Position numbers and translations under genes: made by a program. Below are positions 55,663 through 64,000 of a stretch of 64,000 bases of DNA, one piece after another. The DNA is taken from the NCBI RefSeq assembly GCF_047511655.1, contig NC_133386.1, positions 171,389,146 through 171,453,145 on the forward strand. The letters are read 5' to 3'. Positions within the stretch are counted from its first letter, which is position 1. Each line of letters begins with the position of its first letter. The stretch comes from Castor canadensis. Its lineage: Eukaryota > Chordata > Mammalia > Rodentia > Castoridae. The notes beneath the pieces are model-generated. The model was not told the origin of the DNA and searched no databases. It saw only the letters and a program-made list of their open reading frames with translations.

Positions 55663-58600
55663 ACAAGATGGCCTGGATTCAGAATGATCCCTGGGGAATG
55701 CTGCCAAGAACAAAAAGGACATCGTGTCACCTTACAAACCCTAATCCCACCTGTAACTAATGACCTTTCCATTGTCAAGTAAAAAGCTGCAAAAACAGTG
55801 CAATTTTCTATGGCTGGTCATTTTATATAACCCGTCTTTGAAGGCTCATGGTATTTTATGCTATTAACTTACCTCAGAGCCCTGCTCAACTTTTCATACG
55901 TCATTCTGTCGTTTTTCTTCCTTTGTCCCCACATCTTTGCCAAGGCTTCTGATTTAACCACCCGAAAAATACCTTGTTCCCTGTCTTCCCATTCTAGAAT
56001 GCCACAGTTTTCTTCAGGAGAGAGAAGCAAGTCGCGAACAAATTCCCACAGGTGAGAACTTTGGAGGCCTTTTGGGAAGAAGGGAAAAAGTTAGCTACTT
56101 AAAATATATTTAAAAAAATGTTCCCTTTATCAAGGTAAAATACTGAACTACAAAAAATACACATATTTTAATGTATATATATATATACATATATATATAA
56201 TTTTTAAAGTGGAGAATTGTATGACTTCTCACGAACCCATGAGAATTTTCCTTAGTCTGACTTGCCTGCTTTACAAACTGTGAAATGACTTTTCCAACAA
56301 AGCAGTAGCAAAACACACATACAGAAACACCAAATTTCCACTGACTGAACCACTGTGGCTCACAGTGTTCTTGTCTGATAGAACTACACGTTAGTTCTTA
56401 ATGGGCTGAGGGAAATGATCTTTTCATTCTCCTTTCTGACAGGCATTATTGTTGAACTGAGATCTTGCAGCCACAACTGCTCTGCAATTTCATTTTTCAA
56501 GAAAAGTTGGCATTTCGCTTGTTCCGTGAGAGTGTGGTTAGGACTGGGTGTGGGGTCTGACTACCTGGGTTTTTTGGTCCTGCATTTGTCTCCTCCAAGT
56601 TCTGTAACTGCGATCCCTCTAGTTAGTTTATCTGTGAAGTGGGATAATAAGAGAACCTATGCCATAGGATAGGTTAGAGGATTTAATGACTGAAGACATA
56701 GCAAGTGGTTAGAACCGTGCCGAGCATGGAATGATTGTTCTCTACACACCAATCTGTGGAGTGTGGCTTAACTCTGCCCTGGGGACATCTCTTAGTTCTG
56801 GGAAAGGCTCTCAGGAAGGCCAACACTTGACATTTTCTTCACTCTTCTCCCTTGAGTACCTCAAGAGAAGACCCAATAGTGGACTGGGAAAAATGAAAAC
56901 CCTTACTCAGAAATACAATACGATTCGAACATTTCTTTGCGTCCCCACTTCAATTCTTACAATGCCATGGTCAAGTGAACAGAAATATCCCTGATTCTGA
57001 TAACAGGTATGAAAGCAATCATTCATCCCTCTCCTGCTTTCCTGGAGAAGCTGAGTGTCCACTCAAACGCTCAGCGTTGAAGCTTGCTAAGGTGGAATGG
57101 TCTCAAGAAGTTAGAAATGAAACATGGCGTCTCTGCACTTACTTGTTCGACTATGACTGTGACAATCTTGACTTTTGATGCCACTTGTTTTCAAGCAGTT
57201 GGAATCAGCATCTGAAACAGAATGACTTAGAGCAGTGGAAAGAATTTTAGAGGCCACATGCAACCCCAAATTGCACCAGAATGAACTGTTCATTTGCAGC
57301 CTTTGTGGCAGAAGGTGCTGTTTGAGGTGTTTTGTGGGTGATTAGTGGATGGAAGGGACAAAGGGACCAAAGACACAATATATGCCTCTGGGGAATGTCT
57401 GCACTTAATCCTGGGGCCCTGCTGCAGTCTGGGATCTGGGATTGGTGCTAGGATGCAACAGCGAACACCCAGGCGTGGTCCCTGCTCACGTAAACTTGGA
57501 GGACTAATGGGCTAGCCGGGCAAGATCCCAATAGCCCATTGCTTTAAATGTTGTGAAGGAGGCAAGACATCAGATAGTGGATGGGGTGGCAAGATATCTA
57601 CTTAAGGAAGTGGGGACTCAGGAACAGGGCACGTTTATGATAAGAGATAAAGATGAACAGAATGAGGTGAGGAGGCAGACAAGGTCCCAGGCGAAGGAGA
57701 AGCAAGTGCAAAGCCCGGCATCAAGAGAGCTCCAGTGAGGCAGGCACACCCTGTGCCAGGGAGGGCAGGAGTGGGTGATGCTGGGGATGTGGATGGCTGG
57801 CTGGCTGTGCAGGGGCTTCCTTGGAGGTCAGGTGAAGGTTTGGGATTTTATATCAAAGTGTAAAGCAAGGATCTGCATTTTAAGAAGATCCCTTGGCTAC
57901 TGTGTAGAGAACAGATAGCAAAGGACCCACTAGAAGTGAAGAGTCTAGAGGTTATAAAGGTAGGAAGCAAGACATTAACTCAATACTGAGTTGAGTTTTT
58001 TATGTATATATATCACTATAATTAATAATCTGTATACTCATTGTCCCAAAGTGTATGATTTTTAAGAAATAGCACTATAGGATCCGCCCCCTGCTGCCTC
58101 ATTTTTAAGTCTCTACCTCTTGTCTCAGCCTCTTCCTTGCTTTGCTGGAGCCACTCTGGCCTCGGGCTCTTTCTCAAACATGCAGGCGATTCCACTTATG
58201 GCCTTTGTACTCACTCTTCCCTTTTCTCATCCTCGGATGTGTGTGGGTTCACATCCTCATCTCAATATTGGCTCAAATCACCTTCGGAGGGCCTTGCCCG
58301 GGCTATGCAAGTTGTGGCCACACGTGCATGCCCCGTGCAGTGTTCCATATCCACAGATCCACTTCCATTACTTCCTCACCTTTGAGCTACTATGTGAGGC
58401 ATTTATTTATGCAGTCCACTCTCTGTGCCCACTAGAGGGCAGGGTTTGTGCAGTTACTGTGTACTCCACTAGGTACACTACCCTGAATAAAGGAATAGCT
58501 ATGCTGTCAAGGGAGGGACTGGTGTCCTGTGTGCCACACTGTTGCCCACACCGACTTGTCCCAGTGCCACTGAACACCTTGTAGTGGGTGTTCCCTGTTG

Positions 58601-61600
58601 TCTCCAGATTGAAGATGGTCACATTAGTTAGGCTTTTCACAAACTGGACCCTACCCAGTTCTCCAACCTTATCTCTTTCTGCTCCCCAACCTCTTCTCTT
58701 CTTTTGGGCCAGATGATCCCAATGGGGGTAAGGCTTACTCTTGCCTCAGGACCTTTATACAGGCTTCCCACATATCACTTGTGCTCTCACAAGACCTCTT
58801 TGGAAGCCTTCCCAGTGCCTACCCTCTGAGTTGGATCCCTTCTGAGTAGCGCCTGTGTGCTCCCCAGTATCATAGCATTAGTCCCACTACTGTAAAAATC
58901 CCTCTCGTCTCGTCCCCTTCTCTATTAACTGCTGATACTTATGCCAAGTGTTTGTTGAGTGCTTCCCATACAGCATTTCAGTCCTGCAGCAACCCTGCAT
59001 GATATTGTTGTGATTTTCATTTTGTGGAGGAGGAATTTGAAACTTAGCATGTTTAAGGAGTTTATCAAATGGTGGGCAACCATTTTACAGCTGACTCACA
59101 ACTACTGCATTAGGGTGTCTTTAGTGGGAAGCAACATGGGCACTTAACAAACACTTATTAGCTCAGAATTGATGAGCGCTTGTAATTGTCAGACACTCAG
59201 CACCAGCCACCCTTAGGATGCATGTCTATTCTATCTCTAGACCTATCCGTTGTTTTGATTTACACTTTGGGGAAGAGAGAAAACAAATAGAACCATAAAG
59301 AAAGACAAAGGTGAATTACTAACCATGAATAGAAAATCAACGTTCATTGAAAAGCCCAAATTGCAAGCAGGGGGGGAAGTGATCTGCCCTTCAGTTTTTA
59401 CGATTCCCCTGTGTTTCGAATGGAGCGTGTTTGACTTGGTAGGACGAACATAGCACAGGTGCGATCATAGTGATGTCAAAGGTTATGGGAATGGTTGTCT
59501 GACCAGAGATCTTCCTGCTCTGTTCCAGGTTCATGGTGGTGGCTTTGAAGGCACTCATGGGTTGACTAGATTCAAGGCGTTGCTTGGTGGTAGTGGTGGT
59601 GAAGGTGGTATTGCACTGTCAATGTTGAAGCCGGTGCCCAAATCACACCCGCCACCATGATCAGCTGCTGGTTCTTCGGCAGCACCCAGAACCCACCTGG
59701 CTTCTCTGCAAATGCCAGTATGACTCTTCCTGCCTCACAGCATCTCTGCTGTGTTCCTGTGCCTGCTGGGGGACAAGGGGAGGCATGGCCCCACTCTCTG
59801 CTGTCTGTGAGATTTGGACATTTGGTTGGCCTTGAGACTGGAAACTTAAAGTGTAGCCTATGTCAAACTTAAAGTGTTGCCTACGATTGAGATCATAGTC
59901 AAGTCCCCTCTAGAAGTTGGGATGGGGATCTGGGGGACAGGCTTTTCAAAGGAAGCTAGTGTCTTAGGACACTAGTGCTCTAGCCATAAATCTCTACCTC
60001 ATGCCAGGAGGTCACGGAGATGCTCTGCAGCTCAGGAGGCAGAGCGGTGCCAGATGTGAATCCATGGTGCAGACTTTATTCCCAGGTGTGGTGCAGCCCG
60101 CCCCTCACTTCCCGGATTTCATTTCTGCAGGGGAGGTTGGTGGAGGACAGGTGAAGAGAAAGGACTGAGTTGTTTTGGCCAGTTCTGATGGCTTCCTAAC
60201 TTGCTGGGTCAGGGCATCATCAGTTGAAGACCACTCTGTTGTGAATCATTGTCAACATTGGCCCAAACCTAGAGGAGCCCTGGGCTTTGGGTCTTTACTG
60301 AGTGGGTAGAATAGAAGGGCCTAGAGTGGGCATGTGTGTGTATGCATGTGTGCGTGTGCGTGTGTGTGTGTGTGTGTAGGAGCAAGTGTGCATAGCTTAA
60401 TGGGTAAGAGCAGAGGCTCTGAGGTGACAAGACGGAATCCCAGTTCTGCATTTACTATAACTCAGGTTTCCTTAGATGAAAATGGAGGTAACAGTGCAAC
60501 CTGACAGAAACAGATGAGGATTATGCAGGTTCCTGTATGTAGGATACTTAGTACTACACCTGGCACATGAGAAGTGCCTAATAAATGGTAATGATAGCTG
60601 AAGACCCAATGGTAACACTGTCAGGAGTCCCAGGATGCCACCTTGTCTTCCTCTATAGGCTGTGGTCTCTGGTTGGCACATCAAAATTGAAAGGCAGCCT
60701 CTCACTTCTGGGATGGGAAAGTCTGAGGCCATGAAATGTTACCTGCGCCACAGTCTCTGTGGTTGTACATCCTAGATTTTCTAGAATGGGCTCACTGTAT
60801 ACGTTACCAAACTGTTGTCTCACATCAACCTCTGTGCTCATCAAACTATCCATAGGGCTCATATTTTGGGAAAACATACTCATTGGAGAGAGATCTCAGG
60901 AGCCTTGGGAAGGCCATGGTGTCCTGGTCATGAATATGGCTGGAATATGGAGAAGCTGTGGGACTAGCATTCAGGTGGACTCAACAGATGCCCCAACGCT
61001 GAGCTACATCTAAAAATTGTGCTACTATGATTGGAGGAGATGGGCAGAGGCACCATTTTCTTTAATGGTGGGGACCATTATGGTGCCATTTTCAGTGGCA
61101 GGAGCCATTGGTAGAGGGCTTGTGTCCATGGTTGGGGTTAGCTTCAGAGATGCTAATGCAGAACCCTCATCCCACAATTTCTTTCCAGACACTTCTTTCC
61201 ATCTACTCCCCACTACTCGTGCAGGCCACTGGCATTACCATCCTGGACATAGCCTCCTGGCTGAACTCCTTTCTGATCCAGACACAGCAGCCTGAGAGAT
61301 AGTTGAATGTAGCTGGGGTCTTACTGTTTCCATGCTTACCACCCTTCAATGGCTTCCCAGCCTGCTTAGCATGAAATTCAAAATTCCCTACTCACAAGTC
61401 TGCCCTGACTTGCTCTAAGCCTCAGTTTCTGCCTTTCTTCTATGGGTGCTGCCAAAGGTCTACCAGCACCATCCAGGAGAACTTTTGGTGATGATGAAAT
61501 TTTAGCAGTTCAATATGGCAGCCACTAGCCGCCTGCTATCTCCTGCTATTGAGGAGCTGTATTTGAATATTATCTAATTTTAATGGCCACATATAGCTAG

Positions 61601-62712
61601 TAGCTACTGTTTTGGACAACCCAATGCTAGCCTCTCTGGTCTTTGGAGTTCTTTCTCAAGTACTCAGCTTATTCTTGCCTCAGGGCCTCTGCATTTGCCA
61701 TTCACCCCGAAACCTGTTCCTTCAGTCCTATAAGGAAGCTGGGGTCCATGGGGAAGAAAGGGGGACCTGCTCCACAAGTGTCGTATATCACCTGGTTGTT
61801 CTTGTGCTATGGCTCCAAAAACAAACAACAGACAAAATTCCCAAGACTTTTCTTAATCAGGAACCAAATAACCTGAATCCTCAATTGATTGGATTGAAAT
61901 ATTAAGAAGAGAAAAAAATAACTTCTAAGAAATGGTCTCTCAGTGTCTGTCCCTCTGACTGGCACCTGTCAGAGCCCTTGGAAATCACCATGTGCTCCAA
62001 TTCTTTGCAGATGGCTGGGCTGAAGTCCAAGAAGGAAGGGGCCTAACCAAGACCACATCTCCTCCTGGGTCCTGGATCAGGATCTTTGCATGGGACTTGG
62101 TAATCAATAACAACAACAATCATCTTTTAAAAATGGAAGATCCACAGTCTTGTTTTCTAAATATTTTTCACCAATGAAAGTGGAATGGGAGGGGCTTAAT
62201 CTTCAGGCTCATAAGGCCATTTAAGATCCTCCATCATCTTATAATTACCAGCTTGACTTATTGAGTGAGCTCAGATTGAAACGTTACCAACCACAAGGGT
62301 GCTAAGTGGTAAGTAATTAGTTTTCTGCTAATGGACATCAGTTTTTGGAGCATCTGCCCTGCTGGCACCTACCAGGCTCTTTGTGTGCATTATTTCCTGA
62401 ATTTACCACAACCAGCAGGTTCCTGCCATTTTATAGACAGGGAAATGGAGTCTTGAGGGAGGATAGGGACTCCACAGTCCAGAGCTATGATGCCACAGAC
62501 CCATACTAATGCTCTTCTTACCACACTTCTCCCTACTCTCTTCTCCCAATCTTGGTTTTGCTTTGGTTCATTAACCTTTCAGGGTACTCAGACATGGTTA
62601 AGCCCATGTGCCCAACAATAGCCTGGGCATAACTTTGGACAGCTTGAGCTTCATTACTTACAGTCTTTGATGGTGGCCTTGGTCTCTTCAGCATCATTGA
62701 AAAAGGAATAAC
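55326..62712 (-). CDS. ELF5: ELF5, ETS-domain transcription factor, 3' part (exons 4-7)
   Basis: Epithelium-specific ETS transcription factor known from mammary alveolar and trophoblast differentiation, acting in the nucleus on GGAA sites. Four minus-strand exons (51, 69, 196 and 97 nt) join in phase to give the last 136 residues plus stop. They cover the linker after the PNT domain ([16 protein letters not shown], then [20 protein letters not shown]) and the whole ETS domain, from [10 protein letters not shown] to [16 protein letters not shown]. All boundaries are GT-AG. The recognition helix [15 protein letters not shown] is intact. Against the human protein as I remember it, only one difference (Thr for Ser in EETKA) was noticed. 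The PNT exon and start lie beyond 64000. Exon numbers follow the human gene. Confidence 0.97.
55423..55872 (-). other. ELF5 intron 6 (450 bp)
   Basis: Short intron inside the ETS domain. It carries a (GT)n run (55625-55660) and otherwise unique sequence. Confidence 0.9.
55625..55660 (+). repeat. (GT)n microsatellite in ELF5 intron 6
   Basis: About 18 GT units. Confidence 0.97.
55873..56068 (-). CDS. ELF5: ELF5 exon 6 (most of the ETS domain)
   Basis: 196 nt on the minus strand, acceptor CCCAAAAG, donor GTAAGT. Encodes [20 protein letters not shown] through [29 protein letters not shown] and [10 protein letters not shown]. The ETS winged-helix tryptophans and the start of the DNA-recognition helix are present. 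The exon ends after two bases of an Arg codon. Confidence 0.98.
56172..56199. repeat. Short (AT)n tract
   Basis: TATATATATATATACATATA in ELF5 intron 5. Confidence 0.9.
56545..56735 (+). mobile_element. MIR relic
   Basis: GGTCTGACTACCTGGGTTTT, TTTATCTGTGAAGTGGGATA and GGATTTAATGACTGAAGACA in MIR order. Confidence 0.75.
57143..57211 (-). CDS. ELF5: ELF5 exon 5 (linker)
   Basis: 69 nt on the minus strand, acceptor TGTTTCAG, donor GTAAGT. Encodes (Y)[19 protein letters not shown] then SRT and the first base of Ser. A Ser/His-rich linker between the PNT and ETS domains. Confidence 0.96.
57420..57960 (+). repeat. Old interspersed repeat, family uncertain
   Basis: GAGAAGCAAGTGCAAAGCCC, GGTTTGGGATTTTATATCAA and TTAAGAAGATCCCTTGGCTA recall a widespread old mammalian repeat that I cannot name with confidence. 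Confidence 0.45.
58170..58500 (+). mobile_element. L2-like LINE 3' relic
   Basis: GAGGCATTTATTTATGCAGT followed by GCCCACTAGAGGGCAGGGTT and a CCCTGAATAAAGGAATAG end resemble the L2 3' region. Confidence 0.5.
58735..58930 (+). mobile_element. L2-like LINE relic
   Basis: GCCTCAGGACCTTTATACAG, GACCTCTTTGGAAGCCTTCC and CATAGCATTAGTCCCACTAC follow the order of the L2 3' end. Confidence 0.55.
58930..59095 (+). mobile_element. MIR relic
   Basis: CCAAGTGTTTGTTGAGTGCT followed by GAGGAGGAATTTGAAACTTA. Confidence 0.65.
60332..60378 (+). repeat. (GT)n microsatellite
   Basis: Interrupted TG run in ELF5 intron 4. Confidence 0.93.
60400..60600 (+). mobile_element. MIR relic
   Basis: AAGAGCAGAGGCTCTGAGGT, CAGTTCTGCATTTACTATAA and ACCTGGCACATGAGAAGTGC CTAATAAATGG; the best-preserved MIR here. 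Confidence 0.8.
61325..61450 (+). mobile_element. L2-like LINE relic
   Basis: CCCTTCAATGGCTTCCCAGC and AGCATGAAATTCAAAATTCC fit L2 3' sequence; related text continues after the DNA element at 61622. Confidence 0.5.
61455..61622 (-). mobile_element. MER5A-like DNA transposon relic
   Basis: TTCAATATGGCAGCCACTAG, GGCCACATATAGCTAGTAGC and TACTGTTTTGGACAAC are typical of this non-autonomous hAT element. It interrupts an L2-like stretch. Confidence 0.65.
62345..62475 (+). mobile_element. MIR relic
   Basis: CACCTACCAGGCTCTTTGTG and CCATTTTATAGACAGGGAAA, the MIR core. Confidence 0.65.
62662..62712 (-). CDS. ELF5: ELF5 exon 4 (linker after PNT domain)
   Basis: 51 nt on the minus strand, acceptor TTTCCCAG, donor GTAAGT. 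Completes a Gly codon from the previous exon, then encodes [16 protein letters not shown] and the first base of a Tyr codon. Confidence 0.95.
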
Positions 62713-63449
62713 CTGGGAAAGAAAAAGAAATCCACGAACCATTCCATGGGATTCTGGTTTCCACTGGTCATGCCAGAAAAGGATGTGTTGGGGGAAGGGG
62801 AACAACTTTCCCCTCTGTGGGTTAGTTTTACATCAAAAGGAAACTTGGAGACTATGTGGCCACTCTGAAGACACTCCAGAGAGGGAACAATCTCTTCATT
62901 TTTGCAAGTCAATTGGAAAGAGCAGCTACAGCCAGGGATCCCAGCAGCCTCTGTGGATCTTCTGAGTGGCCCTGGGGAGCGAGTTCCAGCTGGGGACCAG
63001 GAGGGTGGGGCTCTGAGCTGGCTGGACCACTGACTCCTGTCCAGCCTTGCTAGTTAGTCACTTGGTCACTGGGCTCTGAATGGAACATGAGACAAACACT
63101 CACTTGGCTCCCTTTGGCTCCAAGTCTATGATCTCTGACATGGGATTGTAATTCCCGGAGATCAGAATGCCTGGAATGTGTTGGTCAAAGGGGAGAACAG
63201 GCCAAAAGTAGCACAAATCTATATAAATGCTAATTTTCTTATGACTTGGAAGACTATGTTGGTTCCATTCTGCAAAATAGCTGTCATTTATACCCATGTC
63301 CTGTGCCAGGTAATCTTTCACTAAATGCTTTTGAGAAGGTAAGAGGTTAAGCGTCTTGCCAGATCTTTTGGTTTCCAAGTGTTGGAGCCAGGGATGTGAC
63401 ACAGGTCTTTCTGATCTCCAAGGCCTTGCTTTGTAGAACTATCTGTGAA

Positions 63450-63530
63450 TCAGCCCTGTGTGCTGGGTGACCTTGGGAAAGTCATCTAAATGCTGGGACA
63501 TCAGTTCCTTTATCTGTGACATTGGGACAT
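63450..63530 (+). mobile_element. MIR fragment
   Basis: GTGCTGGGTGACCTTGGGAA AGTC followed by CAGTTCCTTTATCTGTGACA. Confidence 0.65.
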
Positions 63531-63896
63531 AGAATTAGATGCCAAAGAACCTTTTTGGTTTCAAAGAAACATGCTATCACACTTGATTCAGAAGGCATGT
63601 TGGAGTTAAAAAATGCTACTGGTGCCACCTTCTGGCTATTTGGTCCTTAACTATTTGGAATGCTATAAAATGAAAGGCCAATTGTTTGGACTCTTCTGGA
63701 AACGGGTAGGGAAAAGGTGTATTTAATTTTTTCCCTTTCAAAAAATACAAAAAAGCAGAAAGCTCTTTTTGTCCCCTCTTCATGGCTTTATGGCTGTGTG
63801 AACATTCTGCATTATTTTGTGATTATCATTCTGGCTCCTGGGCAGTTCTACATGTGTTTTAAGTTTCTCTTTCCTTTTTAAAAGTGTATTTAATTT

Positions 63897-64000
63897 GAGA
63901 TGACATGCCTGTGATCTCAGCACTCCGGAGACAGAGGCAGGAAGATCGTGAGTTAGACTTCAGCCTAGGCTATGTAATAAGCTCACAGCCAGCTTGAACA
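63897..64000 (+). mobile_element. B1 SINE, cut by window end
   Basis: ACATGCCTGTGATCTCAGCA followed by GGCAGGAAGATCGTGAGTTA and CAGCCTAGGCTATGTAATAA, a forward B1. Confidence 0.8.

Larger units (their letters stand above)
56069..57142 (-). other. ELF5 intron 5 (1.07 kb)
   Basis: Contains a MIR relic (about 56545-56735) and a short (AT)n tract (56172-56199). The remainder is unique. Confidence 0.85.
57212..62661 (-). other. ELF5 intron 4 (5.45 kb)
   Basis: Mostly old repeats: an unclassified one (about 57420-57960), L2-like pieces (58170-58500, 58735-58930, 61325-61450), MIRs (58930, 60400, 62345), a (GT)n tract (60332-60378) and a MER5A-like DNA element (61455-61622). 59100-60300 and 60620-61300 are not explained by any repeat or gene I recognise. 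Young SINEs are absent, in contrast to CAT introns. Confidence 0.8.
62713..64000 (-). other. Part of ELF5 intron 3 (continues past window)
   Basis: No PNT-domain exon was found on the minus strand here, so the previous exon lies outside. The stretch contains a MIR-like relic (about 63450-63530) and a B1 SINE cut by the window end. Confidence 0.75.

Noticed and set aside
58120-58584. 154-codon plus-strand open frame inside ELF5 intron 4
   Set aside because: The sequence resembles an L2 relic, no splice sites or domains fit, and it opposes the gene's direction.
62713-64000. Search for the ELF5 PNT-domain exon
   Set aside because: No minus-strand match to the expected PNT segment was found, so it must lie outside the window.

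Overview
The window is nuclear DNA from a placental mammal. Two genes can be read from split exons with canonical GT-AG boundaries, and most of the rest is interspersed repeat. The left gene is catalase (CAT), complete on the + strand: 13 coding exons from 11201 to 45149 join, without a frameshift or stop, into a 527-residue protein, the same length as human catalase. The right gene is the 3' part of the ETS transcription factor ELF5 on the - strand: four coding exons from 62712 down to 55326. The exons carrying its PNT domain and start lie beyond the right edge. The two genes converge, with poly(A) signals near 45.79 kb and 54.08 kb. This is the order known from human 11p13.

The organism is most likely a rodent. 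The SINEs are B1-like (7SL-derived) and ID-like/tRNA-derived units, many fused into dimers or trimers, and the catalase has rodent-type residues in its C-terminal part. The very common tRNA-derived unit that begins GGGCTGGTGGAGTGGCTCAA makes me favour Castorimorpha, probably a beaver. That is recognition from memory, not a database result.

Layout: 1-10.9 kb is intergenic and holds a solo LTR at 231-540, SINEs, MIRs and AT-rich unique DNA. A TATA-less, GC-rich promoter with CCAAT and GC boxes lies at about 10.9-11.2 kb, and the CpG-rich zone runs to about 11.55 kb. The CAT body runs 11.2-45.8 kb; its largest introns are 1 (9.7 kb), 10 (6.7 kb) and 8 (4.1 kb), all rich in SINEs and old L1 fragments. 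The gap from 45.8 to 54.07 kb is packed with SINEs, L1 pieces (including two 1.7 kb L1 fragments head to head), an MLT1-type LTR and a purine tract. The ELF5 3' UTR, exons 7 to 4 and the intervening introns occupy 54.07-62.7 kb, followed by part of intron 3.

Catalase removes hydrogen peroxide in peroxisomes. ELF5 is an epithelial and trophoblast ETS factor. Nothing here suggests they work in one pathway; they are neighbours by conserved synteny. I found no convincing undescribed gene system. The items most worth a second look are structural: the SINE that landed about 35-45 bases before CAT exon 11, the three-layer transposon nest in intron 9, the head-to-head L1 pair, and the trimeric SINE architecture.
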